From Kurthia zopfii (GTDB taxonomy: Bacteria > Bacillota > Bacilli > Bacillales_A > Planococcaceae), in NCBI RefSeq assembly GCF_003143955.1, contig NZ_QFVS01000007.1, forward strand, positions 1 through 64,000: DNA of 64,000 nucleotides. The letters are read 5' to 3'. Numbering within the stretch: position 1 is the stretch's first letter; each line of letters begins with the position of its first letter. The position numbers were made by a program, and so were the translations under genes. Below the pieces are notes generated by a model. The model searched no databases. It was not told the origin of the DNA and was given only the letters and a program-made list of their open reading frames with translations. Positions 16,347 through 26,182 of the stretch are shown here, in pieces.

Positions 16347-18710
16347 TTACTTCAGATCTGCTACTGTAACGCCATATCCGCCTTCACTTGCTGATCCAAA
16401 GGCATACGATTTCACACGAGGATGACGTTTTAATAACTCTTGAACACCTTTTCGTAATGCGCCAGTACCTTTACCATGAATAATCGATACACGGTGATAA
16501 TTAGATAATAATGCGTCATCGATATATTTCTCCGTTAATTGTAGCGCGTCTTCATAACGTTCTCCACGTAAATCCAACTCTAACTTCACCGCTTCACGTC
16601 CGCGAACATTCGATACATTCACTGTGTCTTTCAATTTTTCTGGTTTAATATATTCTAAATCCGATTCATCTAACTTCATTTTTAAAATACCAATTTGTAC
16701 GACCCATTCATTGTTTGAAGCTTTCTCAACAAGCACACCTTTTTGGCCATAACTTGTCACACGTACTTCATCACCTTTTTGAAGTTGTTGTGTACGTGCA
16801 TTGATTTGTCGTTGTTTTTTCAACACTTTATTTTCAACTGGTGTTGCTTCTTCAAGACGTTTACGCGCTTCAATAATTTCATGTTCTTTGACGATTTTAT
16901 TAGCGTTTGTTTTCATTTTATGCAATTCATCAATAACTGCTTCCGATTCACGTTTAGCATCTTCAACAATTTTCTTCGCTTTTTCTTTCGCTTTCTTCTC
17001 TAAAGATTCTTTTAAATCATCATAATCTTTAAGTTTGGCGTCCAATTCCGCTTGTAATTCCTTCGCTTCTTGTAAAAGATGAGCGCTTTCTTCAGCATCT
17101 TTTTCAGATTTCAGTCGAGATTCTTCCAGTGAAGCAATCATTGACTCAACTTCATGCGTTTCCGTACCTGTATATCCTTTTGAAGTTTCAATAATATGAT
17201 CTGGTAAACCAAGTCGTTTTGAAATTTCAAAGGCATTTGAACGTCCCGGTACACCAATTAATAAACGGTATGTTGGGCTTAATGTCTCGACATCAAACTC
17301 TACTGAAGCATTTACAACAGCTGGTCGGTTAAATCCATAAGCCTTCAATTCAGGATAGTGGGTTGTCGCCATAACACGCGCGCCTCTACCATGTACTTCA
17401 TCTAAAATTGAAATCGCTAGTGCAGCACCTTCTTGTGGATCTGTACCAGCACCTAATTCATCAAATAATACGAGTGAGTTTTCATCGAATTTTTTTAAGA
17501 TGTCGACAATATTCACCATATGACTTGAGAATGTAGATAAGCTTTGTTCAATTGATTGCTCATCGCCGATATCAGAAAATAACTGATCGAATACAGCTAA
17601 TTCTGAACCGTCTAATGCAGGGATTGGAATGCCTGATTGAGCCATTAATGTACATAGGCCGACAGTTTTCAAAGTAACTGTCTTACCACCTGTATTTGGA
17701 CCTGTAATTACGATTGCAGTGAACTCTTTACCGAATTCGATATTATTCGCAACTGCCGTTTCACGATCTAATAGTGGATGTCTAGCTTGTGTAAGCTTCA
17801 TATAACCTTCTTGGTTCATCTTTGGTTTCGAACATTTATTCGCTTGACCGTATTTCGCTTTGGCTAAAATTACATCAATTTGTCCAAGTACTTGAATCAT
17901 GACAAATATTTCATGTGCAACTTCTTGCACCATCGCAGAAAGTACGCCTAAAATGCGGTCGATTTCAGCTTTTTCCTTCGTTTTTAAACTATGGATTTCG
18001 TTATTTGATTGCACAACTGCATCTGGTTCGATATAAAGTGTTTGACCTGATGAAGATTGATCATGAATAACACCGCCATAATGACTGCGGTATTCTGCTT
18101 TGACTGGAATGACAAAACGATCATTTCGGATTGTAATAATAGAATCAGACAGCATTTTCGCCGCATTCGTACCTCTTGTTAGACTCGCTAATTTTTCACG
18201 TACTCGTCCTTCTTGCATACGCAATTGTTGGCGAATTGTACGCAATGTAGGGCTAGCAGAATCAGATACATTGGCATTATCATCAATACAGCTATTAATC
18301 TCATGCTGTAAACCTGTTAAAATCGGTAAATCTTCTTTTTTCTCAAGGAAATACGGAATTTCAATTTCTTCATCCGCATCTAAATCCTCGATAAATTCGC
18401 GGAAAATACGACTTGCTCGAATGGTAGAAGAAATCTCCATCAATTCCATTGGACTTAATACGCCACCAATTTGCGCTCTTTTCGCACTTGGACGAATATC
18501 AAAAATCCCACCCATAGGTACATTTTGACGTAGGCGAAGAATTGATAAACCTTCATCCATTTCATCTAATAATTGATTTACTTCTTCTAAAGTCGTTTTG
18601 GGTTTTAGTTGTTCGATCGTTGATTTCCCGATCGAGTTCGTACAAAATTGGGAAACTTGATTAATTATTTTATCATATTCTAGTGTTTTCAATGCGCGTT
18701 CAGCGATCAT
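16347..18710 (-). CDS. mutS2: MutS2 endonuclease / ribosome-rescue ATPase
   Basis: A 787-residue MutS-fold ATPase lacking the mismatch-recognition domains. It has Walker A GPNTGGKTVTLKT (about 334-346), Walker B LVLFDELGAGTDPQEGAAL (about 408-426), a long charged coiled coil (about 510-640), and a C-terminal Smr nuclease domain with LDLRGERYEDAL and IIHGKGTGALR. Family members suppress recombination and, in B. subtilis, split collided ribosomes. GGAGGTG precedes the ATG. It follows polX by 13 bp. Confidence 0.95.
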   Translation of the reverse strand: MIAERALKTLEYDKIINQVSQFCTNSIGKSTIEQLKPKTTLEEVNQLLDEMDEGLSILRLRQNVPMGGIFDIRPSAKRAQIGGVLSPMELMEISSTIRASRIFREFIEDLDADEEIEIPYFLEKKEDLPILTGLQHEINSCIDDNANVSDSASPTLRTIRQQLRMQEGRVREKLASLTRGTNAAKMLSDSIITIRNDRFVIPVKAEYRSHYGGVIHDQSSSGQTLYIEPDAVVQSNNEIHSLKTKEKAEIDRILGVLSAMVQEVAHEIFVMIQVLGQIDVILAKAKYGQANKCSKPKMNQEGYMKLTQARHPLLDRETAVANNIEFGKEFTAIVITGPNTGGKTVTLKTVGLCTLMAQSGIPIPALDGSELAVFDQLFSDIGDEQSIEQSLSTFSSHMVNIVDILKKFDENSLVLFDELGAGTDPQEGAALAISILDEVHGRGARVMATTHYPELKAYGFNRPAVVNASVEFDVETLSPTYRLLIGVPGRSNAFEISKRLGLPDHIIETSKGYTGTETHEVESMIASLEESRLKSEKDAEESAHLLQEAKELQAELDAKLKDYDDLKESLEKKAKEKAKKIVEDAKRESEAVIDELHKMKTNANKIVKEHEIIEARKRLEEATPVENKVLKKQRQINARTQQLQKGDEVRVTSYGQKGVLVEKASNNEWVVQIGILKMKLDESDLEYIKPEKLKDTVNVSNVRGREAVKLELDLRGERYEDALQLTEKYIDDALLSNYHRVSIIHGKGTGALRKGVQELLKRHPRVKSYAFGSASEGGYGVTVADLK

Positions 18711-18723
18711 TCAAAACACCTCC

Positions 18724-20430
18724 TCATCTATTCTCTAAAAAGTCCATGAACTTCTCAAATGACCATGTATTGACAATCATATCTTTATAAAGCCATGCTT
18801 TTTGTGCGTACTTTGTGCCAGTATCCATATATCGTAATTGTTCAATAGCGTGTGCATCTGTATTAATTGCAACTGGAACACCAGCTTTTGCTGCCATTTC
18901 AAGATGTTCTACGCAAAGATCCAATCTGTACGGATTTGCATTTAGTTCTAAAATTTTATTGTATTGCTTCGCCCATGCAATCAGCTGCTCCATATCTGGA
19001 TTGTAACCATCACGTTGATGGATGACACGACCAGTTGGATGAGCAATCATGTCCACATGTGGATTTTTCAGCGCATTATGCAGTCTTTCCATAATTTGCT
19101 CCTGCGGTTGGCTGAAACTAGAGTGAATTGAAGCGATGACGAAATCTAAATTTGCTAATACTTCATCGTCAAAGTCAAGTAAACCATCTGGTAAAATGTC
19201 CATCTCTGTTCCTCTAAGTAAATGGAAATCTGTTTGCTTCTTATTAAACGCGTGAATTTCTTCATGCTGCGCTATAAGTCTTTCGGGCGTTAAACCATTC
19301 GCTACTTTTAAATATTGCGAGTGATCTGTAATAACCGCGTAATCATAGCCTTTCGCAATTAATGCATTGCCCATTTCTTCAACTGTATGAGCGCCATCTG
19401 ACCAAGTTGTATGCATATGAAGGTCGGCACGTATATCCTCTATTGTAACAAGGTTTTCGATGTCCGTATAGCGTTCAAATTCAGTTGTACCAACACGTAA
19501 AGTCGGTGGGATGAATGGCAAATCAAAATGATTGAAGAAAGCTGCTTCAGATTCAAAAGTTAGCACTGAGCCATCTGCCTGCTCGACACCGTACTCACTA
19601 ATCTTTTCACCACGATCTTTCGCGATTTGTCGCATGCGAACATTATGTTCCTTCGATCCTGTGAAATGATGTAAGGCAGTCGCATATTGAATCGGTTCAA
19701 CAATTCGGAAATCGACGTTCGGCGCGTCATCTCCTTGTAAAATGACAGATACCTTTGTATCACCAGAAGCGATGACCTCAACAGCATCAACTTTTTCAAG
19801 TAGTGCTTCCTTCACTTTTGCCGCTTCATTTGTCGAAATCATATAGTCGACATCTTTACTCGACTCTTTCACACGTCGATAACTTCCCGCTACTGAAAAT
19901 TGTTCAATTTCTTCAATTGTATTTAAAATCGTATCTAATTTACGGATAACTTCTTCTAATTGCCATACTGGGTGTGTTTCAGATCGCTTACCGAAAGTTT
20001 CTAATTCTTTTAAAATCTTCTCTTCTGTTTTCTTCGCAAATCCCGCAAGTTGTTGTACACGACCTTCTTCACAAGCTGTTTTCAATGCTTCAGCTGAATC
20101 AATGCCTAGTTCAGCATACAGTTTTGCAATCTTTTTGCCGCCCAGTCCAGGGATTTTCAATAAAGGAGGTAAGCCAACTGGCACCTCACTTTTCAGTTGT
20201 TCTAGTTCACTTGATACACCTGTTTCTAGCAATTCACTAATAACCGCAGCCGTTCCTTTACCAATGCCTTTTAAAGCTGTCACATCTTCAATTTCATCCA
20301 TACTTCTCGGATCATTTTCTAATGCTGCACCTGCTTTACGGTAGGCAGAGATTTTGAAAGCATTTGCCCCTTGTAACTCTAAATAAATCGCTATTTTTTC
20401 TAATATTTGTACTACCTGATTTTTATTCAT
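18724..20430 (-). CDS. polX: Family X DNA polymerase / 3'-5' exonuclease (PolX)
   Basis: A 568-residue repair enzyme. N-terminal helix-hairpin-helix motifs (TALKGIGKGTAAVI, LKIPGLGGKKIAKLY) precede the polymerase core with the catalytic Asp pair in KDVDYMIS and a third in APNVDFRIVE. The C-terminal PHP domain begins ADLHMHTTWSDGAHTVEEM and contains VITDHSQYLKVANG and AINTDAHA, giving metal-dependent 3'-5' exonuclease activity. GGAGG lies upstream of the ATG at normal spacing. A terminator hairpin lies almost on top of that site. Confidence 0.95.
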   Translation of the reverse strand: MNKNQVVQILEKIAIYLELQGANAFKISAYRKAGAALENDPRSMDEIEDVTALKGIGKGTAAVISELLETGVSSELEQLKSEVPVGLPPLLKIPGLGGKKIAKLYAELGIDSAEALKTACEEGRVQQLAGFAKKTEEKILKELETFGKRSETHPVWQLEEVIRKLDTILNTIEEIEQFSVAGSYRRVKESSKDVDYMISTNEAAKVKEALLEKVDAVEVIASGDTKVSVILQGDDAPNVDFRIVEPIQYATALHHFTGSKEHNVRMRQIAKDRGEKISEYGVEQADGSVLTFESEAAFFNHFDLPFIPPTLRVGTTEFERYTDIENLVTIEDIRADLHMHTTWSDGAHTVEEMGNALIAKGYDYAVITDHSQYLKVANGLTPERLIAQHEEIHAFNKKQTDFHLLRGTEMDILPDGLLDFDDEVLANLDFVIASIHSSFSQPQEQIMERLHNALKNPHVDMIAHPTGRVIHQRDGYNPDMEQLIAWAKQYNKILELNANPYRLDLCVEHLEMAAKAGVPVAINTDAHAIEQLRYMDTGTKYAQKAWLYKDMIVNTWSFEKFMDFLENR

Positions 20431-20442
20431 AAGATTCCTCCG

Positions 20443-20477
20443 AAAAAAGGGCTACTCAAATGAAATGAGCAGCCCTT
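20443..20477 (-). terminator. Terminator between cvpA and polX
   Basis: A 12-bp stem with one G-U pair (20447-20458 with 20466-20477) and 7-nt loop, followed by six T and then, without a gap, by CGGAGG of the polX ribosome binding site. Confidence 0.85.
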
Positions 20478-20504
20478 CGTTATTTACTCGTCAATATGTA
20501 ACAG

Positions 20505-21044
20505 CTACTTCACATACACAAACCAGATTTTTTGGAATACCGATGAAATAATCGGTGTATATTCCAACATTACCTTCGTCAAAATCGAACTTTCCACATG
20601 ATTTTGAATGGCGTCGATTGGTAATAATGCTAACACATATAAAACGATGAAAATCATAATATATGCTTGCACAAAGCCAAGTAATGCGCCTAAGAAACTA
20701 TTAAATACGCCCAATACTGGGACTTGGTTTACGAAGTCGAAAATTGTAAAGAAAATGCGTAATACAATTTTGATGCCAAAGAAAATGACCGCAAACGCTA
20801 ATAGTTGGTAAAAACTCATACTAATATCCAATGAATCATTCGCAAATTTCAGCGCTGTATTTTCAGTTATTGCTGGGTATGGTACCCATAGGAGAAATTT
20901 CTCCGAAAGTGGTTTATAGTAAACATATGCCACAATGAATGCAACGATTAGTCCGACAAGATTCAATAATTGCATTAAAAATCCTTTACGATAGCCCGAT
21001 ACTAATGCCGCTATAAAAAGTATTATTATAAGTAAATCAATCAT
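20505..21044 (-). CDS. cvpA: CvpA-family membrane protein (YshB-like)
   Basis: A 179-residue protein with four hydrophobic segments (about 1-18, 24-44, 75-97, 110-135), as in the CvpA family, once linked to colicin V production and found near division genes in Firmicutes. The start at 21044 (MIDLLIIILF) follows AAAGGATG; an ATG three codons earlier is less well placed. It overlaps the zapA stop by a few bases, so the two are translationally coupled. Biochemical function is not established. Confidence 0.88.
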   Translation of the reverse strand: MIDLLIIILFIAALVSGYRKGFLMQLLNLVGLIVAFIVAYVYYKPLSEKFLLWVPYPAITENTALKFANDSLDISMSFYQLLAFAVIFFGIKIVLRIFFTIFDFVNQVPVLGVFNSFLGALLGFVQAYIMIFIVLYVLALLPIDAIQNHVESSILTKVMLEYTPIISSVFQKIWFVYVK

Positions 21045-21309
21045 GCACTTCATCCTTTTGTTTTTTCAGTTCTGCCTCTAGGGATTCAAACTTTTGTTGT
21101 AATTTCAGTAGGTCGTTTACAGCATTCGCTGCGGTAAGCACAGCTAATTGGGTACTGCCTAACGCTGGGTTTGCGAGTTTAATCGCTCTCATTTGCTCAT
21201 CTACCGTCACGGCAACAGCACGCATATGCATAGTTGACTCTGGTCCAACCATATTGTATGTTTGACCGTAGATATCAACCGCTATACGATTTTTCGGACG
21301 ATCTTCCAA
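21037..21309 (-). CDS. zapA: Cell division protein ZapA
   Basis: A small FtsZ-ring stabiliser of 90 residues. NRIAVDIYGQTYNMVGPES (about 6-24) and the coiled-coil C-terminus (LKLQQKFESLEAELKKQKDEV) are typical. The natural start appears to be TTG at 21309 (reading MEDRPKNRIAV), six bases after GGAGGG. Upstream in-frame codons encode sequence unlike ZapA and overlap the rnhC 5' region. Divergent from rnhC and co-transcribed with cvpA. Confidence 0.92.
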   Translation of the reverse strand: MEDRPKNRIAVDIYGQTYNMVGPESTMHMRAVAVTVDEQMRAIKLANPALGSTQLAVLTAANAVNDLLKLQQKFESLEAELKKQKDEVHD

Positions 21310-21329
21310 CAGTATCCCTCCCTTGAAAA

Positions 21330-21359
21330 TCTTAATACAATCATACCATGAAAAGCTTC
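21330..21359 (-). promoter_or_regulatory. Candidate promoter of zapA-cvpA
   Basis: Minus strand TTCACA, 18-bp spacer and TATGAT, lying between the divergent zapA and rnhC genes. Coordinates are approximate. Confidence 0.45.
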
Positions 21360-21397
21360 TAAATGTGAATAACCATACGATGAAAGGTGTTAAAAAA

Positions 21398-22330
21398 ATG
21401 TCTAATATTGTCATTCAATTAAATTCTACCGAGCAAGCCAAAGTTCATGCCTATTACGCATCCGATAAAGTTGATCGTAATGCTCCTGGCGTAATTTTCG
21501 CCGCGAAATCTAACGGCACATCAATCACTTCTTATAAATCAGGCAAAGTCATGTTCCAAGGTGGCAAAGCGGAAAATGAAGCAAATCGTTGGAGTACACC
21601 AAACACTCCTAAAACTAAGACGTCATCGAAAGGTGATACGTTGCCACCAAATTTTGAAAATATGTCGGTAATCGGCTCTGATGAAACTGGAACTGGTGAT
21701 TATTTCGGACCTATAACGGTTGCTGCAGTATACGTATCATCGGATAAAATCGAACTTGTAAAAGAACTAGGTGTGAAAGATTCAAAAATGTTGTCGGATG
21801 ATTTCATGCGTAAAATCGCACCAGACTTAATATCTGCCCTTCCGCATTCATTACTCATTCTACATAATCCTAAGTATAATGAAGTACAGGAAAAAGGCTG
21901 GTCACAAGGTAAGATTAAAGCGATTTTGCATAACCAAGCATTACGCAAAGTTTTGGAGAAGATTGCGCCTGAAAAACCAGACTACATCTTAATTGACCAA
22001 TTCGCAGAAAGAAAAGTCTACTACAACCATATGAAGTCACAGCCCGTAATCATTGAAGAAAATGTGCTATTTGCGACAAAAGCCGAGCAACTTCACCTAT
22101 CTGTTGCTGCCGCTTCAATTATCGCTCGCTACGCTTTCTTACGTGAGATGGACAAACTTTCAAAATCTGTTGGCATTACTTTACCAAAAGGTGCTGGACA
22201 TCAAGTCGATGAAGTAGCCGCTAAAATCTTACTCGCTCAAGGTGAGGACGAACTTCGCCAAGTGACGAAATGGCATTTCGCAAATACGACGAAAGCTTCT
22301 CGCATCGCTTCTAAAAAAAGATTTTTATAA
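21398..22330 (+). CDS. rnhC: Ribonuclease HIII
   Basis: Removes RNA from RNA-DNA hybrids. The 310-residue protein has the N-terminal TBP-like substrate-binding domain (about 1-85) and the catalytic domain starting GSDETGTGDYFGPITVAAVYV (about 93-113) with Asp and Glu metal ligands. LGVKDSKML and DQFAERKVYY supply further active-site positions. The start at 21398 (MSNIVIQL) has GAAAGGTG eight bases upstream; earlier in-frame codons overlap the zapA promoter region. It is one of three plus-strand genes, facing the opp operon. Confidence 0.95.
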   Translation: MSNIVIQLNSTEQAKVHAYYASDKVDRNAPGVIFAAKSNGTSITSYKSGKVMFQGGKAENEANRWSTPNTPKTKTSSKGDTLPPNFENMSVIGSDETGTGDYFGPITVAAVYVSSDKIELVKELGVKDSKMLSDDFMRKIAPDLISALPHSLLILHNPKYNEVQEKGWSQGKIKAILHNQALRKVLEKIAPEKPDYILIDQFAERKVYYNHMKSQPVIIEENVLFATKAEQLHLSVAAASIIARYAFLREMDKLSKSVGITLPKGAGHQVDEVAAKILLAQGEDELRQVTKWHFANTTKASRIASKKRFL

Positions 22331-22376
22331 ACAAATTCATAATCCCCTCTTTTTTACAATTAAAACCAAATATCAA

Positions 22377-22410
22377 AAAAAGCCGGTGTCGAGGGGGACA
22401 CCGGCTTTTT
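22377..22410. terminator. Bidirectional terminator between rnhC and oppA
   Basis: A 14-bp perfect stem flanked by five A and five T (AAAAAGCCGGTGTC with its complement, 6-nt loop) serves both converging transcripts. A second small hairpin GATTGC-CTCA-GCAATC follows at 22411-22426. Confidence 0.92.
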
Positions 22411-22479
22411 GATTGCCTCAGCAATCAAGCTGTTTTTCTTTGTATATTAACATAATCGAGTGATCTTAGTTCTCTACTA

Positions 22480-24264
22480 TTATTTGATTGGATCTTCAGC
22501 AGTAAGTTCTACTTTTTCAACGCCATCTTTAGATAGGTAATCTACAGACCAGTTTTTAACACGTTTGTTAACTGGGATTAGTTCCGTACGGAAGTACATA
22601 GGAACTACGTTAGCGTTTTCTGACATAAATTCTTGCCATTTACGGAATGCTTCCCCACGGTGAGCTGGATCTAATGATTCAGCTGAATCGATGTCATTTA
22701 ATAAACCTTCAAGTTCTGGAGAAGTATAACGACTGTAGTTGAACTCAGCATTTTTAGAGTATAAGCCCATTGGAGATGGGTTTGTACCTGTACCCCATGC
22801 AGCCATGTACATGTCGATTTCTTTATCATCAGCTTTTACTTTATCGTAGAATGAGTTGAACTCGATTAAACGACCAGTAGATAATTCAACTTTAAGACCA
22901 ACATCTTTCCAGTTTTGGATGTAGAATTGAACGATTTTTTCGTCTTTATCTGAACCAGACATACCTGCAAGTTTAATCGTTAATGGTTTACCGTCTTTAT
23001 CTTCACGGAATCCATCACCATCTTTATCTTTATAGCCAGCTTCTTCTAATAAAGATTCAGCTTTTTTCTTATCGAAATTATAACCTTTTAATGAATCATC
23101 ATAGAATGATGAGAATACTGGTGGAATTAATGAATTAGCACGCGTACGTAAACCGTCATAGTAAACTTTCGCAACTTCTTCAATATTCATTGCGTAAGCC
23201 ATAGCTTGACGTAATGATTTATCATTCATTTTAGCATTTTCATCCATTACAACTTCAGATTTCTGCTTATCGTATTTACCTAATTTGAAACCGATGTAAG
23301 AGTATGCTAACTCTGGACGACCAAGGATTTCAATGTTTTTGAAGTCTTTGATTGATCCGTAATCATTTGCTGGGTAGTTCGGTACTGCAACATCATATTT
23401 ACCTGCTTTAAGTGCTGCTGCCATTGAAGCAGAAGGAACAACTTCGATTACAACTTTGTCTAATTTCGGTTGACCTTTGTAGAAGTTTTTGTTCGCTACC
23501 ATTTCAACTGATTCGCCTTTAACGATTTTGTTAATTACGAATGCGCCAAGTGTAACTGGGTTTTTACGAACTGCTTCTGATTTTTCTAAGTCTTTCACTG
23601 CGATATCTTTCAGTTGGTGTTTAGGTGCTGCATAACCCCAAAGACCGTCACCGCCAGAGTAAATCGCTGGAGAGATTTTCTTGAATGAAATTTCTACAGT
23701 GTGATCATCGATTTTCTTAATACCTTTAATGTCTTTAGCTTTACCATCGTGGTATTCTTTTGCACCAACGATGTTTTGGAAATCAGTGTCATAACGAACA
23801 CCAGTATAATCTTTATCACCAATAATATAGTAAGGATAGATTACATCTTCAGAAGTGAATGGTTGATCATCCGACCATTTCACATCTTTTTTAAGTGTAA
23901 TTTTAACTTTTTTCGCTTTTTCATCTACATCAATTTTAGCAAGACCGTCATCATCTAATAAGAAGTCTTCTTTAGTCGGATATAAAGAGTTAGATGTATA
24001 ACTTAAAATTTCTGCATCATATGCATCTTCATATACTTCATAAAGGAATAATCCTTTGAATGGAGCATCGGATGAAAGGGCAACTTTTAAAGTTCCACCT
24101 TTAATTGCTTCATCTTTATTCGTTACTTCTAATGGGAATTTTGAAGTATCTACTTGCTCTTTTTCTTTCCCCTTTTCGCCGCTCTTGTCGCCGCCGCCAC
24201 ATGCTGCTAATACAAGCATGATCGCCGCAAGAACTGTTAGCAATAGCCAATTTTTCTTGTTCAT
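22480..24264 (-). CDS. Oligopeptide ABC transporter substrate-binding lipoprotein
   Basis: A family 5 extracellular solute-binding protein of 594 residues. The signal peptide ends in the lipobox LAAC (Cys about 21), followed by a charged GGGDKSGEKGKEKEQ linker. The mature part shows the family patterns VKWSDDQPFTSEDVIYP and AYSYIGFKLG, and RQAMAYAMNIEEVAKVYYDG. It is lipid-anchored on the outer face of the membrane and delivers peptides to the permeases. It is the last gene of the operon D-F-B-C-A. OppA, AppA or DppE type cannot be told apart here. Confidence 0.92.
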   Translation of the reverse strand: MNKKNWLLLTVLAAIMLVLAACGGGDKSGEKGKEKEQVDTSKFPLEVTNKDEAIKGGTLKVALSSDAPFKGLFLYEVYEDAYDAEILSYTSNSLYPTKEDFLLDDDGLAKIDVDEKAKKVKITLKKDVKWSDDQPFTSEDVIYPYYIIGDKDYTGVRYDTDFQNIVGAKEYHDGKAKDIKGIKKIDDHTVEISFKKISPAIYSGGDGLWGYAAPKHQLKDIAVKDLEKSEAVRKNPVTLGAFVINKIVKGESVEMVANKNFYKGQPKLDKVVIEVVPSASMAAALKAGKYDVAVPNYPANDYGSIKDFKNIEILGRPELAYSYIGFKLGKYDKQKSEVVMDENAKMNDKSLRQAMAYAMNIEEVAKVYYDGLRTRANSLIPPVFSSFYDDSLKGYNFDKKKAESLLEEAGYKDKDGDGFREDKDGKPLTIKLAGMSGSDKDEKIVQFYIQNWKDVGLKVELSTGRLIEFNSFYDKVKADDKEIDMYMAAWGTGTNPSPMGLYSKNAEFNYSRYTSPELEGLLNDIDSAESLDPAHRGEAFRKWQEFMSENANVVPMYFRTELIPVNKRVKNWSVDYLSKDGVEKVELTAEDPIK

Positions 24265-24282
24265 ACTAATTCCTCCCTTTTC

Positions 24283-25188
24283 CTAACCTAGTCTTTGTTT
24301 TGAATCTGCTGCTCGACGTAATGCTTGTCCAACATAATTTATTGCCAGCATCAAAATTAAAATTAACATTGATGCGGGAAACCATACCCACCAGTTATTC
24401 TCTAATACAACTGGATTACTTGCCGCTCCTACTAGCGTACCTAAACTCGGTACATCTGGTGGAAGGCCGAAACCTAAGAATGAAAGACCTGTCTCAATCC
24501 CAACATTACCTGCAAAGTTAAGTGTTAACTCAACAATTAGTAATGAACTGATATTTGGCAGTATCCCTTTGAACATGATGGCAAAGTTGCCTGTCCCCAT
24601 CGTTTTCGAGGCGTTGACATAGTCACGATTCCCCTCTGAAAGCACCTTACTTCGAATTAACCTCGCAGTTCCAATCCAAAGGAACGCACTCATAATTAGA
24701 ACGAAAGTGACAACATTATACTTAGGAATAATCGTTACGAAAACGATGATGATCATCAATGTCGGTAATGTCATATAGAAATCCATTACACGCATAATAA
24801 TTGCATCTACAATTCCACCAAAATAACCTGCTGCTAAACCAATCGCTACGCCTAATACACCCGTAATAACAGTGATTGCGATGGCGATTGTTAGTGAGTT
24901 ACGCGCGCCAATAATTAGCTGACCGAGTACATCACTACCACCCTGATCCGCTCCTAAAATGAAGCCATTTGTTCCTGGTTCTGCGAATTCATCATAAAGA
25001 CTGATCTGCATTAATTCTTCTTTATTTATCATAAATGCCCAAACAAATGTCACGGCGATAATGCCGACAAGTACGATGAGCGAGGCTAACGCTAGTTTAT
25101 CTTTCTTAAATTCACGCCATACGACTTTCAAACCTGTTGCTGGCGTACCTTCATCTTGAGTAATTAACTTTTCTTCTAATTGTTGCAT
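24283..25188 (-). CDS. Oligopeptide ABC transporter permease, OppC type
   Basis: A 301-residue inner-membrane permease. It has an N-terminal cytoplasmic tail, a first helix at about 34-54, an extracellular loop, and five further helices. The EAA motif for coupling to the ATPases is ASKTMGTGNFAIMFKGILPN (about 186-205). The partner permease and binding protein flank it with short gaps (27 and 18 bp). Confidence 0.93.
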   Translation of the reverse strand: MQQLEEKLITQDEGTPATGLKVVWREFKKDKLALASLIVLVGIIAVTFVWAFMINKEELMQISLYDEFAEPGTNGFILGADQGGSDVLGQLIIGARNSLTIAIAITVITGVLGVAIGLAAGYFGGIVDAIIMRVMDFYMTLPTLMIIIVFVTIIPKYNVVTFVLIMSAFLWIGTARLIRSKVLSEGNRDYVNASKTMGTGNFAIMFKGILPNISSLLIVELTLNFAGNVGIETGLSFLGFGLPPDVPSLGTLVGAASNPVVLENNWWVWFPASMLILILMLAINYVGQALRRAADSKQRLG

Positions 25189-25215
25189 AACTCTTCACCT
25201 CATTTTCTTTGATTA

Positions 25216-26181
25216 TTAGTTATCAATACGGATACGTGGATCTACGATACTCATGACGATATCTGAAATCAGACTTCCAAGTAATGCAAGGAACCCGAAT
25301 AGCAGAACAAGTGCTGTGATTACTGAGTAATCTCGTTGACCAAGCGATTGGATAAATAATTGGCCCATTCCTGGGTAACCAAAGATTGTTTCGATGAAGA
25401 TTGATCCGCCTAATAAACCAGTAATTGTGAAACCGATAAATGCAGCGATTGGTAATAATGAGTTACGGAAGATATGCTTCGAATAAATTTTCTTCATTGG
25501 CACACCTTTACTTCTTGCAGTTTTAACATAATCCTGCGTTTTCGAATCGATTACTTCTGAACGTAAGTATTGAATAACCGTCGTCGTACCAAGTAATGCG
25601 AATGTAATACCAGGTAAAATGAGGTGATACACTTTGTTCCAGAAATAATCCCAGGTTCCGGCTTCGTATTTCACATCTACTGTGCCGCTTGTCGGGAACC
25701 AATCTAACTTATATCCGAAGAAGAATAGGAATAGTAGCCCTAATACGAATGTTGGGATTGCGTAACTGATGAAGCTATATAATACAGTTCCTTTATCAAA
25801 CCAAGTACCTTGATAACGACCTGCATAAATACCTAATGGAATTGCGATTAAATATAATAAGATTACGCTGAATAGAGATAACCATAATGTGTTCAATGCA
25901 CGATCTCCGATTAAGCTAGACACGCTATCTTTGAATGCATAACTGTCACCGAAATCACCTTGTACAGCTCCTGTAATCCAATGCCAATATTGTACATACC
26001 ACGGATCATTCAACCCTGCCATCTCACGTAATTCTTCGATACGATGTGGATCAGTTTCAGGTGTAATTAACCCTGTAAATGGATCACCTGGCATTAATTT
26101 TGCAAGCCAGAAGATTAGTAAACTTAAAACAATTAACTGAGGAATCATTAGTAATACACGGCGTAATATCGTTTTCCACAT
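25216..26181 (-). CDS. Oligopeptide ABC transporter permease, OppB type
   Basis: A 321-residue permease of the OppB type with an N-terminal helix (about 10-28), the early conserved stretch LMPGDPF, and the EAA loop TARSKGVPMKKIYSKHIFRNSL (split about 222-242). It starts 1 bp after the oppF-type stop, so translation is coupled. Confidence 0.93.
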   Translation of the reverse strand: MWKTILRRVLLMIPQLIVLSLLIFWLAKLMPGDPFTGLITPETDPHRIEELREMAGLNDPWYVQYWHWITGAVQGDFGDSYAFKDSVSSLIGDRALNTLWLSLFSVILLYLIAIPLGIYAGRYQGTWFDKGTVLYSFISYAIPTFVLGLLFLFFFGYKLDWFPTSGTVDVKYEAGTWDYFWNKVYHLILPGITFALLGTTTVIQYLRSEVIDSKTQDYVKTARSKGVPMKKIYSKHIFRNSLLPIAAFIGFTITGLLGGSIFIETIFGYPGMGQLFIQSLGQRDYSVITALVLLFGFLALLGSLISDIVMSIVDPRIRIDN

Positions 26182-26182
26182 A

